Below are positions 18,949-27,880 of a stretch of DNA of 64,000 bases, piece after piece (the stretch's first letter is position 1; every line of letters begins with the position of its first letter). Source of the stretch: Bacteroidota bacterium (GTDB lineage: Bacteria; Bacteroidota; Bacteroidia; Cytophagales; Cyclobacteriaceae); the NCBI GenBank assembly GCA_016191555.1, contig JACPVX010000018.1:206369-270368 (forward strand). The letters run 5' to 3'. The notes beneath the pieces were generated by a model. That model was given only the letters and a program-made list of their open reading frames with translations, did not search any database and was not told the origin of the DNA. The position numbers were made by a program, and so were the translations under genes.

Positions 18949-19059
18949 TTGCAGTGCAGTCTGCTATTTACACGAAAATCAACGAAGATGGAATTATTTG
19001 GGCTGCTACCTTATCGGACGGCCCAATTACGGTCAGCATTTTTTTGTTTAAATTGCATA

Positions 19060-19305
19060 ATGAAATCAGAAGAAATGAACTCTACTATTATTGATGGCTA
19101 CATTGGAATGTTAGATAACTTAAGTTCCGGTGATAAATTAGATCTGATATCTAAATTGAGTTCATCCGTTAAGACAGATCTTGGAAAAAGAAAGTCCAGA
19201 TTCAAAAAAGCATTTGGTGCTTTTGAATCTAAGAAAACGGCTGAGCAAATCATTAATGAGATTCGGAGTAGTAGAGTATCGACAAGAAAAATTGAGTCAT
19301 TTTGA
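19060..19305 (+). CDS. Antitoxin of a VapBC-type pair
   Basis: The start at 19060 gives 81 residues (MKSEEMNSTIIDGYIGMLDN...). A more upstream in-frame start at 18949 would add a leader with no antitoxin-like features. It carries helical, charged segments (LSSGDKLDLISKLSSSVK) and a basic C-terminal tail, as in Bacteroidota antitoxins partnered with PIN toxins. The stop overlaps the toxin's start codon by four bases (TTGA). It should neutralise the toxin and autoregulate the operon, as known for such pairs. Confidence 0.75.
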   Translation: MKSEEMNSTIIDGYIGMLDNLSSGDKLDLISKLSSSVKTDLGKRKSRFKKAFGAFESKKTAEQIINEIRSSRVSTRKIESF

Positions 19306-19703
19306 AAAAGTACCTCATCGATACAAACATTGCCATCTTTTATATGAAGGGTAAGTTTGATCTTGAAGCAAAGTTTGATAAAGTGTCATCTGAAGATTGC
19401 TTTATTTCGGAAATAACCTTGGCTGAACTTAAGTTTGGCGTAGCTAAAAGTGAGAAGCCCGAAAAGAACTCTAAGGCATTGGATAATTTTTTAAGCGGTG
19501 TTCAGGTGCTTCCGATTTTTCATTCCTTGGACTTCTTTGCAAAGGAGAAAGCGCGACTTCAAAAAGCAGGCACTCCAATCGATGATTTCGATTTGTTGAT
19601 TGGTGCTACATCTGTAACGCACAAGCTGACTATGGTAACAAATAACCTAAGTCATTTCAAACGTATCAAGGGAATTAAGTTAGAAGACTGGACCATTTCA
19701 TAG
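19302..19703 (+). CDS. vapC: PIN-domain toxin ribonuclease, VapC type
   Basis: A 133-residue PIN-domain protein, typically an Mg-dependent endoribonuclease. The acidic active-site set is visible: the Asp in YLIDTNIAIF (residue 7), the Glu in ITLAELKFG (about 44) and the Asp in DDFDLLIGA (about 97), followed by the family's VTNNLSHFKRI. The start codon is TTG, overlapping the antitoxin stop. No inactivating change is seen, so the pair looks intact. Confidence 0.88.
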   Translation: MKKYLIDTNIAIFYMKGKFDLEAKFDKVSSEDCFISEITLAELKFGVAKSEKPEKNSKALDNFLSGVQVLPIFHSLDFFAKEKARLQKAGTPIDDFDLLIGATSVTHKLTMVTNNLSHFKRIKGIKLEDWTIS

Positions 19704-19836
19704 TCCCCAATACATACCTTCAGCTAAGGTAATCATCCTTGCTCTATCATCAATGATCTAATATTCAGTAAATCATATTGAATAACTAACAGCATGGAAG
19801 TACCTTTGTGCAATAGTATTCAACTGGTTTTTAATT

Positions 19837-20166
19837 ATGGCACGACAGCGCATCATGTTTATCGAATGCAAGGGCGATTCACTTACAGGAGAAGCACGCA
19901 TTGGATTAGTCACTTATTCTAAATCCGGCAAGTCCATCCATTACCAAGGCAAAACGTTTGAGACGTTACGAGGAAGGGGATTCAAAGAGAATTACATTGA
20001 TGTTGAAACGGGTGAGCACTATTGGATTTCCGGATGCAAGAAAAATGGAGAAGACAGACTCTATGGAGAGCGACTTCCTATTTTTATCGATGAAGATGTG
20101 CGCGAAACTTATTGGGTAGAGATTCGAAACATGCCCGACCAAAAGCACATCTCCCGGATTCATTAA
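19837..20166 (+). CDS. Conserved hypothetical protein (109 aa)
   Basis: A soluble protein starting MARQRIMFIECKGDSLTGEARIG. The segments TYSKSGKSIHYQGKTF and VETGEHYWISGCKKNGEDRLYG belong to a widespread small family sometimes mislabelled as deoxyxylulose-phosphate synthase. It is far too short for that enzyme and lacks thiamine-binding motifs. I assign no function. It lies 14 nt upstream of a DUF3592 gene in the same direction. Confidence 0.7.
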   Translation: MARQRIMFIECKGDSLTGEARIGLVTYSKSGKSIHYQGKTFETLRGRGFKENYIDVETGEHYWISGCKKNGEDRLYGERLPIFIDEDVRETYWVEIRNMPDQKHISRIH

Positions 20167-20180
20167 TGATTCTTTGATTT

Positions 20181-20597
20181 ATGAACGCAGAACTAGTCAT
20201 CCTTGCGATTTCACTTGTGCTGATTGTAGTAGGTGTACTTCTGTGGCAGAAGGGTAATCACTTACTAGCAACAGGAAAAAAAGCGAAGGCGATCATCTTT
20301 AAGAATAACTACAACGCAGGCGTTGGCCGCGGTGGTGGCACTTACTATCCGGTTGTTCGATTTCTAACCGACAAGCAAGAGTGGATTACACAGGAGTTGA
20401 GTGTAGGGTATAATCCGGCCATTGAAGAAGGCACCGAATTAGAAGTAATCTACGACCCGCACGACCCCACCACAGTTGAAATCAATTCTTCTTTTCAACT
20501 GGAAGTTTTGCCTCGCTTGCTCTTCGTGCTTGGAGTTTGCGGATTGGTATTCGGTTTTTTGGAACTCTTAGAGATCACTCAATTTATCGCTGATTGA
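20181..20597 (+). CDS. DUF3592 membrane protein
   Basis: A 138-residue protein with a membrane helix at each end (about residues 4-24 and 110-130) and a central extracytoplasmic beta domain. The core RGGGTYYPVVRFLTDKQEW followed by GTELEVIYDPHDPTTVEIN is typical of DUF3592. The function of the family is unknown. Probably co-transcribed with the preceding gene. Confidence 0.8.
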   Translation: MNAELVILAISLVLIVVGVLLWQKGNHLLATGKKAKAIIFKNNYNAGVGRGGGTYYPVVRFLTDKQEWITQELSVGYNPAIEEGTELEVIYDPHDPTTVEINSSFQLEVLPRLLFVLGVCGLVFGFLELLEITQFIAD

Positions 20598-20663
20598 AGT
20601 TAAAGTGTTGAATAAGTTCAGACATCCAAGTAACTTTCGTGGAAGAGAGGTAAATCAAGACAT

Positions 20664-21119
20664 ATGAAATTAGGTGGCCTACTGATGAGACATTCTTTTC
20701 TGGTGAAAACAGATTACGAGAAGATGCGTCTTTATTTTAAATCGAAGTTAGACGATACTTATTTTAAGGGCTATATCGATCGGGATGAAACGCAGTTGTT
20801 TTACAATTCGGGTGCGTTAAATAGACCTTTGAGTGTCAACCTGCCAATTGTTCAACTAAACATAGAAAACAAACCAGACCCACAAGGGAACTATATGATT
20901 AAATTTAAAATAGTGGACTTTGCTCTCATTCTTTTTGGGATAGCAAACTCTTGTATCATAACTTTTTTCATATTGGGATATCGGAGCGGAAGCGAAAATC
21001 TGCCGATCGACATTCCGCTGATTGTTTTTCTATTTAGTTATGGTTTCCTGCAATTTCGCTATCGTTTGGAGTTGGTGAATTTTGAAAAGCAGGTAGAACT
21101 TTTGAGGAACATCCCATAG
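20664..21119 (+). CDS. Small membrane protein, unknown
   Basis: A 151-residue protein with a soluble N-terminal half (about residues 1-88) and two hydrophobic helices (about 90-112 and 119-136). An internal Met at residue 8 is an equally plausible start (20685). I recognise no family. It is the last gene before the repeat-rich spacer. Confidence 0.6.
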   Translation: MKLGGLLMRHSFLVKTDYEKMRLYFKSKLDDTYFKGYIDRDETQLFYNSGALNRPLSVNLPIVQLNIENKPDPQGNYMIKFKIVDFALILFGIANSCIITFFILGYRSGSENLPIDIPLIVFLFSYGFLQFRYRLELVNFEKQVELLRNIP

Positions 21120-21274
21120 CATCCAAGTCCCAATCCCTAGTCCTCAATTACTATTGACCATTGACCATCACCCAAGTCCTACCATAACGGCTCCTACTTA
21201 CCCCGCCTTTCAACCATTTTCTTTCCATTTCAGTACCTCTTCGCTCAAAGTTGAATGGGCTGTTAAAACAGACG

Positions 21275-21317
21275 ATTTTCGTTATATATCGTTAGTCATT
21301 TTCGTTATATATCGTTA
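21275..21317. repeat. Direct repeat pair, 20 bp, period 23
   Basis: The 20-mer ATTTTCGTTATATATCGTTA occurs at 21275-21294 and again at 21298-21317, separated by 3 nt. It may be a protein binding site or replication slippage. Confidence 0.85.
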
Positions 21318-21510
21318 ATTTTTAATCTCACTCCTTTAGAATCCCCCAAATCTCTATCAATTTCAATGTTTTTGTTTTGGCACGCTCTTTGGAAGGCAAT
21401 TACATGTGCGCGGGGCAAAACGTTGCCCCCACTTGCGTTTGAAAAATGGGAGGTAAGCTTTGCGCGTAAAGCGATCGTTGATTCCGACAAGGAATCGTTG
21501 ATTGCAGAGC

Positions 21511-21687
21511 GCGCAAGCTTCTTGTAGGCGCTGCAAGCTTCTTGTAGGCGCTGCAAGCTTCTTGTAGGCGCTGCAAGCTTCTTGTAGGCGCTGCAAGCTT
21601 CTTGTAGGCGCTGCAAGCTTCTTGTAAGCGCTGCAAGCTTCTTGTTAGGGCTGCAAAGCCTCTTGCAAAGGCTGCAAAGCCTCTTGT
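21511..21687. repeat. 20-bp tandem repeat array, about nine copies
   Basis: The unit CTGCAAGCTTCTTGTAGGCG is repeated head to tail. Copies at 21531-21610 are perfect, the first lacks a match in its first bases, and the last three (21631-21687) drift to CTGCAAAGCCTCTTG forms. Each unit can fold as a 7-bp stem (CTGCAAG / CTTGTAG) around CTT. Confidence 0.9.
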
Positions 21688-21900
21688 TTTAGAGCAAAGG
21701 TCTTCGCAAAAGCACGGGCGGTTCTATTTTTTGGGCAGAACGATTTTCTGCGGGTAAACACAAAATAGAGGCCAGTGCCCTCGTGTCCCATTACCAAGGC
21801 ACAAGGGTATTAGTCGTGTGCTTTTGTTGAGCGCATCATGGTGTCTGTAATGGATGCTGTGGTTCTGGTCATATGTTTAACCCCTAACCCATACAAAAAT

Positions 21901-22275
21901 ATGGATACTCCCAAGCGAAGGTTGAGCTCTAGAATAGCAGAGAGCAACCTAGTGGCCTTCAACAATTTGGCGGCCATGCCCGATTATGCTCCTACGAAAG
22001 AGGAGTTCGCGAAAGAGACTGCCGCTGCGCATTTCAGCCAGGTGCTGGATGCAAAGCGTATGGAAGCGGAAGCCGAGGTAAAGTGGCGCGCGCAACGTGC
22101 GAGTGCCATTGCTGCCGAGTGGCGATTGCACAACACCATGCTGGGCTGTAAAGCACAGACGTTGGCGCAATTTGGCCCCGACAGCAACCAGGCGGAAGCC
22201 CTAGGTCTCAAGAAAAAATCGGAGTACAAGAAGCGCAAGCGGAAAGCTTCTGGTGCTCCGGTGAAGACGGCCTAA
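21901..22275 (+). CDS. Small Ala-rich hypothetical protein
   Basis: The start at 21901 gives 124 residues. The region from 21838 reads MVSVMDAVVLVICLTPNPYK, which is not a convincing leader. The protein is helical and rich in Ala and Glu, with a very basic C-terminus (KKKSEYKKRKRKASG). I do not recognise its family with certainty. It is bounded by the repeat array upstream and a strong terminator downstream, so it is probably an independent transcript. The codon use is more GC-rich than its neighbours. Confidence 0.6.
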   Translation: MDTPKRRLSSRIAESNLVAFNNLAAMPDYAPTKEEFAKETAAAHFSQVLDAKRMEAEAEVKWRAQRASAIAAEWRLHNTMLGCKAQTLAQFGPDSNQAEALGLKKKSEYKKRKRKASGAPVKTA

Positions 22276-22316
22276 TGGTACGGGCTTATGCTGCATAGCA
22301 GCATGTACCTAGTTAT

Positions 22317-22351
22317 AAAAATCCTGAGTGATGAGCTCAGGATTTTTTTTT
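22317..22351 (+). terminator. Rho-independent terminator
   Basis: Stem AAAATCCTGAG / CTCAGGATTTT (arms 22317-22327 and 22336-22346) followed by a run of T to 22351. Confidence 0.9.
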
Positions 22352-22413
22352 GGTTTGTGGAGGGAAAATTGCACTTTTATCAAGGGAATAGGTAAACGAT
22401 AAATGATAAACGT

Positions 22414-22677
22414 GTGACAAGATATTGGTTTGAATTTATGTCTTCTCAAATCAACGATCTTCCTCCGGGGTTAGCTTGGGGTTGTGGAATTACTGCTCAC
22501 GACTATGCCGATGCGATTTCGATTCTTAAGCAAAAAGTTTTTAAGGATCAACATATACCGGAACTAAAAGACCATAAGGAGAATATCGACATAAGGACTT
22601 TGGATCAAGGGCACATTGTTCCAAACATGAAAGATCCAACATGGAGGGGTGTTTGGTTTCCCTTGGGATACGAATGA
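22414..22677 (+). CDS. Conserved hypothetical protein (87 aa)
   Basis: An 87-residue soluble protein with GTG start at 22414 (MTRYWFEF...). The motifs LPPGLAWGCGITAHDYADA, TLDQGHIVPNM and WRGVWFPLGYE fit a small family found in several phyla with no known function. It precedes two other small genes in the same direction. Confidence 0.65.
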   Translation: MTRYWFEFMSSQINDLPPGLAWGCGITAHDYADAISILKQKVFKDQHIPELKDHKENIDIRTLDQGHIVPNMKDPTWRGVWFPLGYE

Positions 22678-22704
22678 CGAGTACTTATAAATAATGATTC
22701 GAAA

Positions 22705-23079
22705 ATGACTCTTCTCGAAAACGTTAAGTTGGCAATAAATCCGAAATTTGAAGATTGGGTTTTGTTTGAGAATGGAACATATATAATTTTTGACAACATT
22801 GATCCTTTATCCGATGTTGAAGCAGAGGCCATTAAGTTAATGAAGGATTTTGGGCCCTTCTATGCAGGAAGTCCCGCCGGTGACTTTAGCGTTACTCATC
22901 TGAACAAGACGGAAGGTTGGGTAGTGTCCGGTCACTGTTATGGGATGTACACATATGTAAACCCAAAAGAGCTTGATACCAAGAATCCTAGTGACGTGGA
23001 AATCGGAATATGGGGTCGTTCTAAAAGACAGAGAGATGGAGATAACCCAATCATAGTTCACATAAATAAAAAACGATGA
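22705..23079 (+). CDS. Conserved hypothetical protein (124 aa)
   Basis: A 124-residue soluble protein. The segments FGPFYAGSPAGDFSVTHL, GWVVSGHCYGMYTYVNP and GIWGRSKRQRDGDNP are distinctive, but I cannot attach a function. It sits 27 nt after the 87-residue gene and directly before a TTG-started small membrane protein. Confidence 0.6.
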   Translation: MTLLENVKLAINPKFEDWVLFENGTYIIFDNIDPLSDVEAEAIKLMKDFGPFYAGSPAGDFSVTHLNKTEGWVVSGHCYGMYTYVNPKELDTKNPSDVEIGIWGRSKRQRDGDNPIIVHINKKR

Positions 23080-23080
23080 A

Positions 23081-23275
23081 TTGATTCCACTTGACAAAGC
23101 CATCAAAATAGCTCTCTCGATTATTTCTATAATTTCTGGCTGGCTCTTGACTGGCTTTGCTTTGACAACGGAATTAGGGCATCCGATAAGCACGACTTCT
23201 CTATTCTTAGGTGTCGTGCTTTTTATTGGCGGAATTATCTACTTGATAAAAAGTTCGAAGAGCAAGCAACGGTAA
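23081..23275 (+). CDS. Small two-helix membrane protein
   Basis: A 64-residue protein with two hydrophobic segments (about residues 8-28 and 38-57) and a basic tail (KSSKSKQR). The only start in range is TTG at 23081, one base after the preceding stop, which suggests coupling. Function unknown. Confidence 0.5.
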   Translation: MIPLDKAIKIALSIISIISGWLLTGFALTTELGHPISTTSLFLGVVLFIGGIIYLIKSSKSKQR

Positions 23276-23327
23276 AACTAACAGGCACACAACAATAAAA
23301 TACAGAATAACTATAAACCTTACAAAA

Positions 23328-23876
23328 ATGAAAAAGCTGATTTTCTTAATGGCAATCGTGTTACCGCTATATGTAACTGGGCAAGAGAAGATTTACCAGG
23401 CAAAGGAGTTAAAGAGAGGAATCTACAAAACGTATGAAGAGTTTATTAATAATTCGCCATCCATTACTAATGAGTTTAGCGTGAAAGAGAAAAATACCGT
23501 TAGAGGTGGAAGTCCCTTTGACTTCGAAATCAGTGACGGTACTAAAGTTGGAAAAGTATTTGGTTTCTGTGACGGCAAGTATGTTTACATGAAAGGGTTG
23601 CGAATGGGTGGCTTCTGCAAAGTGGATTATGTCGGAAGATATTCCTTCTTTAACTACGGAACGCATGGAGTGGGAGTAGCCGCAATGGCTGTTCCGGGAC
23701 ACTTGGTCATTGTAGACGATGGAGGGAAATACAGAGATGGAACCGTAAATTTTGTATCTAAATTCATTAGAAGCAGCAATCCAACTTTAGCAGACGAGTT
23801 TGATAAATTAACCGACAAGAAAGCGAAGCGAGAAGAATACTTAATAAAGCTGAATGAGTCACTAAAGAATCAATAG
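23328..23876 (+). CDS. Secreted hypothetical protein (182 aa)
   Basis: The signal peptide MKKLIFLMAIVLPLYVTGQ is clear. The mature part begins with a segment seen in other Bacteroidota secreted proteins (KELKRGIYKTYEEFINNSPS) and ends with a charged helix. I recognise no catalytic motif and assign no function. Confidence 0.65.
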   Translation: MKKLIFLMAIVLPLYVTGQEKIYQAKELKRGIYKTYEEFINNSPSITNEFSVKEKNTVRGGSPFDFEISDGTKVGKVFGFCDGKYVYMKGLRMGGFCKVDYVGRYSFFNYGTHGVGVAAMAVPGHLVIVDDGGKYRDGTVNFVSKFIRSSNPTLADEFDKLTDKKAKREEYLIKLNESLKNQ

Positions 23877-23949
23877 AAAGACTTGCTTGGTAGTTAAGCA
23901 GAGTCAGGTAGTTTCACAAACAATCAAATAGTGATGTCACCGTTTTGCT

Positions 23950-24462
23950 ATGGAAAAGTCACGGTATGAAAAGATAAGTGTTGAGTTGTTTAGGAATGAC
24001 TGGGTGGAATGCCCAACGTGTAAGTTTCTGTTTAATCTAAAAGACGCTCGTCAATGGTCAGGGTTAATCCATAAACGTTGCGGGCAGCGGTTGGAAATTG
24101 CGGGGCACAAAAATGAACTGACGTTTATCTGGTGCCTGGTAGCAAACATTTCGACCGATGATTCAAGTCGATTTAAGAAGGGAACGAAAGTTTATTTGTA
24201 TCCTCCTTTATGGGGTGATGGGTATCAGTCAATCAAAGTAATTGGAAAAGATAAGGAAACGAATAAGTTTATTGAGATAATTGTCAGCGAGAAAAAACTG
24301 ACCAACTTCAAGGCAGTGAAGGTTACTAAGCCGGATATAATGTCACGATTCAGCAATCATTGGAATAACAACCCCGATTCCGTTGAACAAATGCATAAAA
24401 TGGCAGAGGAGATGAATAAGAGAACGCTTGTGCGAGGTGGCGAAAGCTCGGCTATAAAATGA
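23950..24462 (+). CDS. Hypothetical protein with possible zinc ribbon
   Basis: A 170-residue soluble protein. The N-terminal part has a CPTC pair (about residues 20-23) and later KRCGQR (about 46), which with a nearby histidine could bind zinc. The central part is beta-rich and the C-terminus is a charged helix. I do not recognise the family. Confidence 0.6.
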   Translation: MEKSRYEKISVELFRNDWVECPTCKFLFNLKDARQWSGLIHKRCGQRLEIAGHKNELTFIWCLVANISTDDSSRFKKGTKVYLYPPLWGDGYQSIKVIGKDKETNKFIEIIVSEKKLTNFKAVKVTKPDIMSRFSNHWNNNPDSVEQMHKMAEEMNKRTLVRGGESSAIK

Positions 24463-24573
24463 AATCATTATGGTGAAATTCAGTCTCTACCAAGTCCCTA
24501 GCGCATCTATAAAAATTGTTTATCTGCAATGAGACTGACCAAAAAGTAGTAATCTTGCCTACAACATCTTGTT

Positions 24574-25722
24574 ATGCAATGGCTGAATAGCACCGGAATT
24601 GCCGTCTCCCTTTTCTTTATCCTTTTTCTTTTTGGTAAGAAGAATCGAAAACGTGCCGATTATCTATTAATACTCATCAATTTCCTGATAATTAGTTTTT
24701 TGGCTTTGGACATAGCCGTGCGGACGCACTTGTCTCCGCTGCTCTTATTCTTTCAAAACATTGCTCCCTACCTGCTCTTCCCGATATTCATCTTTTTTGC
24801 GATGGACACCGTTCAGGAAAATTACGGCAAACGCTGGATGCTCTTGTTTATTCCGGTACTCTGCAGCGCCTGCTTTTTGATTGCTGACCTGTTTATCATT
24901 AACAGCTACGATGCGGCTGCACTTCAGAAATTGTATGAGACGCCACCGATCAGCTACCATATTATTTATAAAGGCAATCAAATTCTGTTTTTAGTTGCCC
25001 TGATTTGGTTGATCAAAAGATTGCGTCAATACGCCCGCAACATCAAACAACAATTTTCATTTATCGACCCGATCCAATTGAGTTGGCTTACCCAAATCTC
25101 ATGGGCGTACCTGGCGCTGATGGTGGTATCGATTCTGATTTTTGTGATCTCCAATTTTCAATGGTTGCCCATCAACATCCATTCCGCCTACTCGATTGTC
25201 AGCTTGGGTGTCGTCTTGGCTGTATTTTATATCAGCTATCATGGCATTCGTCAATACACGGTGGCGGAATATTATGGTCAAAAGGCGGCTGAAGAGATTC
25301 CGTTGGAAGAACCGGTACTAACAACTCCGGCAGCATCGCCTGAAAAATATAAAACGTCATCGCTCACCAATGCCGAGCAGGAAATGATCTACCAAAATCT
25401 GCTCCGGTTGTTTGAGGACAAAAAGGTATTTCTGGAAGCCAAACTTCAGTTACAGGAAGTGGCCGATGCACTGAACGTAACCACACACAACCTTTCCCAA
25501 ACCATCAACTCGATCACCGGGAAACCATTCTACGATTTCGTGAACGGATATCGCGTCAAGCATTTGCAAAAACTGCTGGCGGACCCTGCGATGAAACGTT
25601 TTACCATTCTGGCGCTGGGGATGGATAGTGGCTTTAACTCGAAGGCTTCATTGAACCGCATATTTAAAGCGGAGACGGGTCTTTCGCCAAAAGAATACCA
25701 ATTGCAAACCCTGGCGGCCTAG
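24574..25722 (+). CDS. Membrane-anchored AraC-family regulator
   Basis: A 382-residue protein with about seven membrane helices in residues 1-215 and a C-terminal AraC-type helix-turn-helix domain (about 275-378; VADALNVTTHNLSQTIN, DSGFNSKASLNRIFK, TGLSPKEYQ). Such proteins are common in Bacteroidota and are thought to couple a membrane signal to transcription. The next gene, 140 nt downstream, encodes a secreted beta-rich protein and is a likely target, but that is inference. Confidence 0.88.
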   Translation: MQWLNSTGIAVSLFFILFLFGKKNRKRADYLLILINFLIISFLALDIAVRTHLSPLLLFFQNIAPYLLFPIFIFFAMDTVQENYGKRWMLLFIPVLCSACFLIADLFIINSYDAAALQKLYETPPISYHIIYKGNQILFLVALIWLIKRLRQYARNIKQQFSFIDPIQLSWLTQISWAYLALMVVSILIFVISNFQWLPINIHSAYSIVSLGVVLAVFYISYHGIRQYTVAEYYGQKAAEEIPLEEPVLTTPAASPEKYKTSSLTNAEQEMIYQNLLRLFEDKKVFLEAKLQLQEVADALNVTTHNLSQTINSITGKPFYDFVNGYRVKHLQKLLADPAMKRFTILALGMDSGFNSKASLNRIFKAETGLSPKEYQLQTLAA

Positions 25723-25864
25723 CGAAAAGGCCTCTTCTGGCCGAATCACCCCGAGTCACGTCTCATCTTCTCAAAAACACGTCTCATGCGATCGTTTAAG
25801 GCGATTGGCACGACCCATTCCCTGATGTTTGTGCTGTCATCAGGACAAAAACCAAACAAACGTT

Positions 25865-26512
25865 ATGAAAACAAACAGAACAATCATCACCGGCATCTTT
25901 GCATTACTACTTTTTTCATTCATCGCGCAGGCGCAGAACGAGCCTGAAAAGAACCGATTCAGTTTAGTATTTGGCTTGAACCAACCTCTGGTACTCAGGG
26001 GTTTTAATGTGGAAGGTAACTACTGGATGAAAAACTGGGTGATTGACTATTCGCACGGCTTTAACTTACATGCCGATGGGAAAGCTATTGCCGATGAGTA
26101 CGATCGCCAAAAAGTGAATTTTAAAATTACCCATTCACTGGGCCTTGGAATTGGCTATCGATTTACGAAATCATTCAACCTTCGCTTGGAGCCCAAACTG
26201 CACATCTACGAAACGTATTACGAAGGTCAAGACCAATCAAGCGCCACTAGTTTGGTCAACTTTCATACGGTTACGCTCGGGCTGGGAGCCTATTATCGGT
26301 GGATGCCCTTTGAGAAGAAAGAAGGGTTTGCAAAAGGTATCACGATTGTGCCCAGCATTCGCTACTGGTATAAAGTGGACAGCTCATTGCCGAACGATCA
26401 GCACGCATACTTCAACACACTCACCAATCAAAATGAAATACTCAAAGCTCCGAACATCGGTGCTGCCAATACGCCTTGGATCATCAACGTAAGTGTCGGC
26501 TACACATTCTAG
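25865..26512 (+). CDS. Outer-membrane beta-barrel-like protein
   Basis: The start at 25865 gives 215 residues with signal peptide MKTNRTIITGIFALLLFSFI (cleavage after AQA). Alternating hydrophobic strands (SLGLGIGYRF, FNLRLEPKLHIYETYY, VTLGLGAYYRW, IVPSIRYWY) and the C-terminal INVSVGYTF ending in Phe fit a small outer-membrane barrel. It lies downstream of the AraC-type regulator. Confidence 0.7.
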   Translation: MKTNRTIITGIFALLLFSFIAQAQNEPEKNRFSLVFGLNQPLVLRGFNVEGNYWMKNWVIDYSHGFNLHADGKAIADEYDRQKVNFKITHSLGLGIGYRFTKSFNLRLEPKLHIYETYYEGQDQSSATSLVNFHTVTLGLGAYYRWMPFEKKEGFAKGITIVPSIRYWYKVDSSLPNDQHAYFNTLTNQNEILKAPNIGAANTPWIINVSVGYTF

Positions 26513-26670
26513 TGAGATAGCAGATCTATGTTTTTGAAGCCTCTGAAGACCAAATGGTGATCAGCGGCTTTATCTTGTGTTTACGCTGCGTTAAGTTAAT
26601 CAGGTTTGATACACCTGTATGGACAACCAAAGAACGAGAGCATTCGTTATTCCAGATTAAAAAAACAGAA

Positions 26671-27186
26671 ATGAAAAAAATAACATCACGGAAAGAATTC
26701 TTAACGAAAAGCATTCTTTTTACTTCGGGGATCATGGTTTCTTCGAAATTGCTCTATTCTCAAGATCAGGAGCCGCCCAAGGCAATTGACCCCACTATTG
26801 TAAACGAGTTTGTTAAAGTAGCTCATTCAGACCTTGACAGGGTGAAAGAAATGCTAAAGGAGTATCCATTACTTTTAAACTCATCGTGGGATTGGGGAGG
26901 TGGCGATTTTGAGACAGCGCTTGGTGCTGCCGGGCATATGGGATTGAAAGAGACTGCCAACTTTCTGATCTCGCTGGGCGCACGCGCTGATATCTTTGTG
27001 TTAACCATGCTTGGAAAAACGGACCTTGTGAAAGCGACATTAAAGACGTACCCCAATCTTCTTAACTCAAAAGGACCGCATGGCTTTACCTTGTTGCACC
27101 ACGCTGAAAAAGGAGGAAAGGACGGGGAAGCACTAGCCAAGCATTTCCGCTCACTCGGGTTAACGGAAACATTCATCAAGCTGTAA
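26671..27186 (+). CDS. Exported ankyrin-repeat-like protein
   Basis: The start at 26671 gives 171 residues. The N-terminus MKKITSRKEFLTKSILFTSG resembles a Tat-like or Sec signal followed by SQDQEPP. Ankyrin-like helices follow (VNEFVKVAHSDLDRVKEML; ALGAAGHMGLKETANFLISLGA; GFTLLHHAEKGGKDGEALAKHF). Ankyrin repeats mediate protein binding. The partner is unknown. Confidence 0.75.
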   Translation: MKKITSRKEFLTKSILFTSGIMVSSKLLYSQDQEPPKAIDPTIVNEFVKVAHSDLDRVKEMLKEYPLLLNSSWDWGGGDFETALGAAGHMGLKETANFLISLGARADIFVLTMLGKTDLVKATLKTYPNLLNSKGPHGFTLLHHAEKGGKDGEALAKHFRSLGLTETFIKL

Positions 27187-27226
27187 TGGGCAAAAATTTT
27201 ATCGATATTTGAATAATAGAGTTAAT

Positions 27227-27856
27227 ATGAAATTATTCACACTGCTACTGCTCATTCACGTATCGTTTTTTGTTTCAGCACAAGATGCAGCTACTTCCTT
27301 TGATGGCCACCATTGGGAGGCACCCTACACGCTGCCGATACCAAAAGGCTGGAGCATCGAGCGGTTTTTAATACCGATCAGCTTTGCACCTCAAATTAAC
27401 TATACAGGTGTTGAAGATATTCGCTTTACTCCGGGCTGGGCCGATGCCAAGAGTGACGAGTATTGGAGCTATGCGTTTTTATGGTATCTGGATGGTTCCG
27501 TAAAAATGGATGCGGCAACCGTTACGAATAATTTGAAATACTATTACACGGGTTTGGTGAAAGTGAATGGTGGCGGTATTCCTGCTGACAAGATAATTCC
27601 GGTCTTTACTTCTTTTGCAGAAGTAAAGGCGGAAGCAGGAGATGTAAAAACATATGCAGGTACAGTCCGCATGCTCGACTACATGACGCAAAAACCAATT
27701 CTTTTGAATTGTAAAGTGCACCAGAAAATCTGCGATGGAGCCAACAAAACTTTTATGTTCCATGAATTATCACTACAACCGATGACGCATAAAGTGTGGA
27801 GCAGTCTGGATTTGTTATGGAAGGAGTTTATGTGTGATAAATCAAATCCAAAATAG
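27227..27856 (+). CDS. Secreted hypothetical protein (209 aa)
   Basis: The start at 27227 gives MKLFTLLLLIHVSFFVSAQ as signal peptide. The mature protein has a segment PKGWSIERFLIPISFAPQIN followed by a beta-rich body and a C-terminal VWSSLDLLWKEF. I recognise no named family. It is 40 nt after the ankyrin gene. Confidence 0.65.
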   Translation: MKLFTLLLLIHVSFFVSAQDAATSFDGHHWEAPYTLPIPKGWSIERFLIPISFAPQINYTGVEDIRFTPGWADAKSDEYWSYAFLWYLDGSVKMDAATVTNNLKYYYTGLVKVNGGGIPADKIIPVFTSFAEVKAEAGDVKTYAGTVRMLDYMTQKPILLNCKVHQKICDGANKTFMFHELSLQPMTHKVWSSLDLLWKEFMCDKSNPK

Positions 27857-27880
27857 TAAGAGTGACTATAAGATAGTACG

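Larger units (their letters stand above)
21120..21900. other. Repeat-rich non-coding stretch
   Basis: About 780 nt without a convincing gene. It holds a 23-bp direct repeat pair at 21275-21317, a 20-bp tandem array at 21511-21687, and a GC-richer lead-in to the next gene. ORFs reading through the array on the minus strand are repeat artefacts: they appear in all three frames. Confidence 0.7.

Noticed and set aside
18945..19094. Short ORF of about 48 codons overlapping the end of the anti-sigma-like gene
   Set aside because: It starts in an ATGA overlap but has no recognisable domain and ends inside the antitoxin gene. It may be a gene remnant, but support is too weak.
21305..21636. Three overlapping minus-strand ORFs with a 20-residue repeat (QRLQEACSAYKKL units)
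   Set aside because: They read through the 20-bp tandem array, and a 20-bp period gives an open repeat in all three frames. No start signal or family supports them.
21511..21687. CRISPR array
   Set aside because: Units are contiguous with no unique spacers, and no cas gene is nearby.
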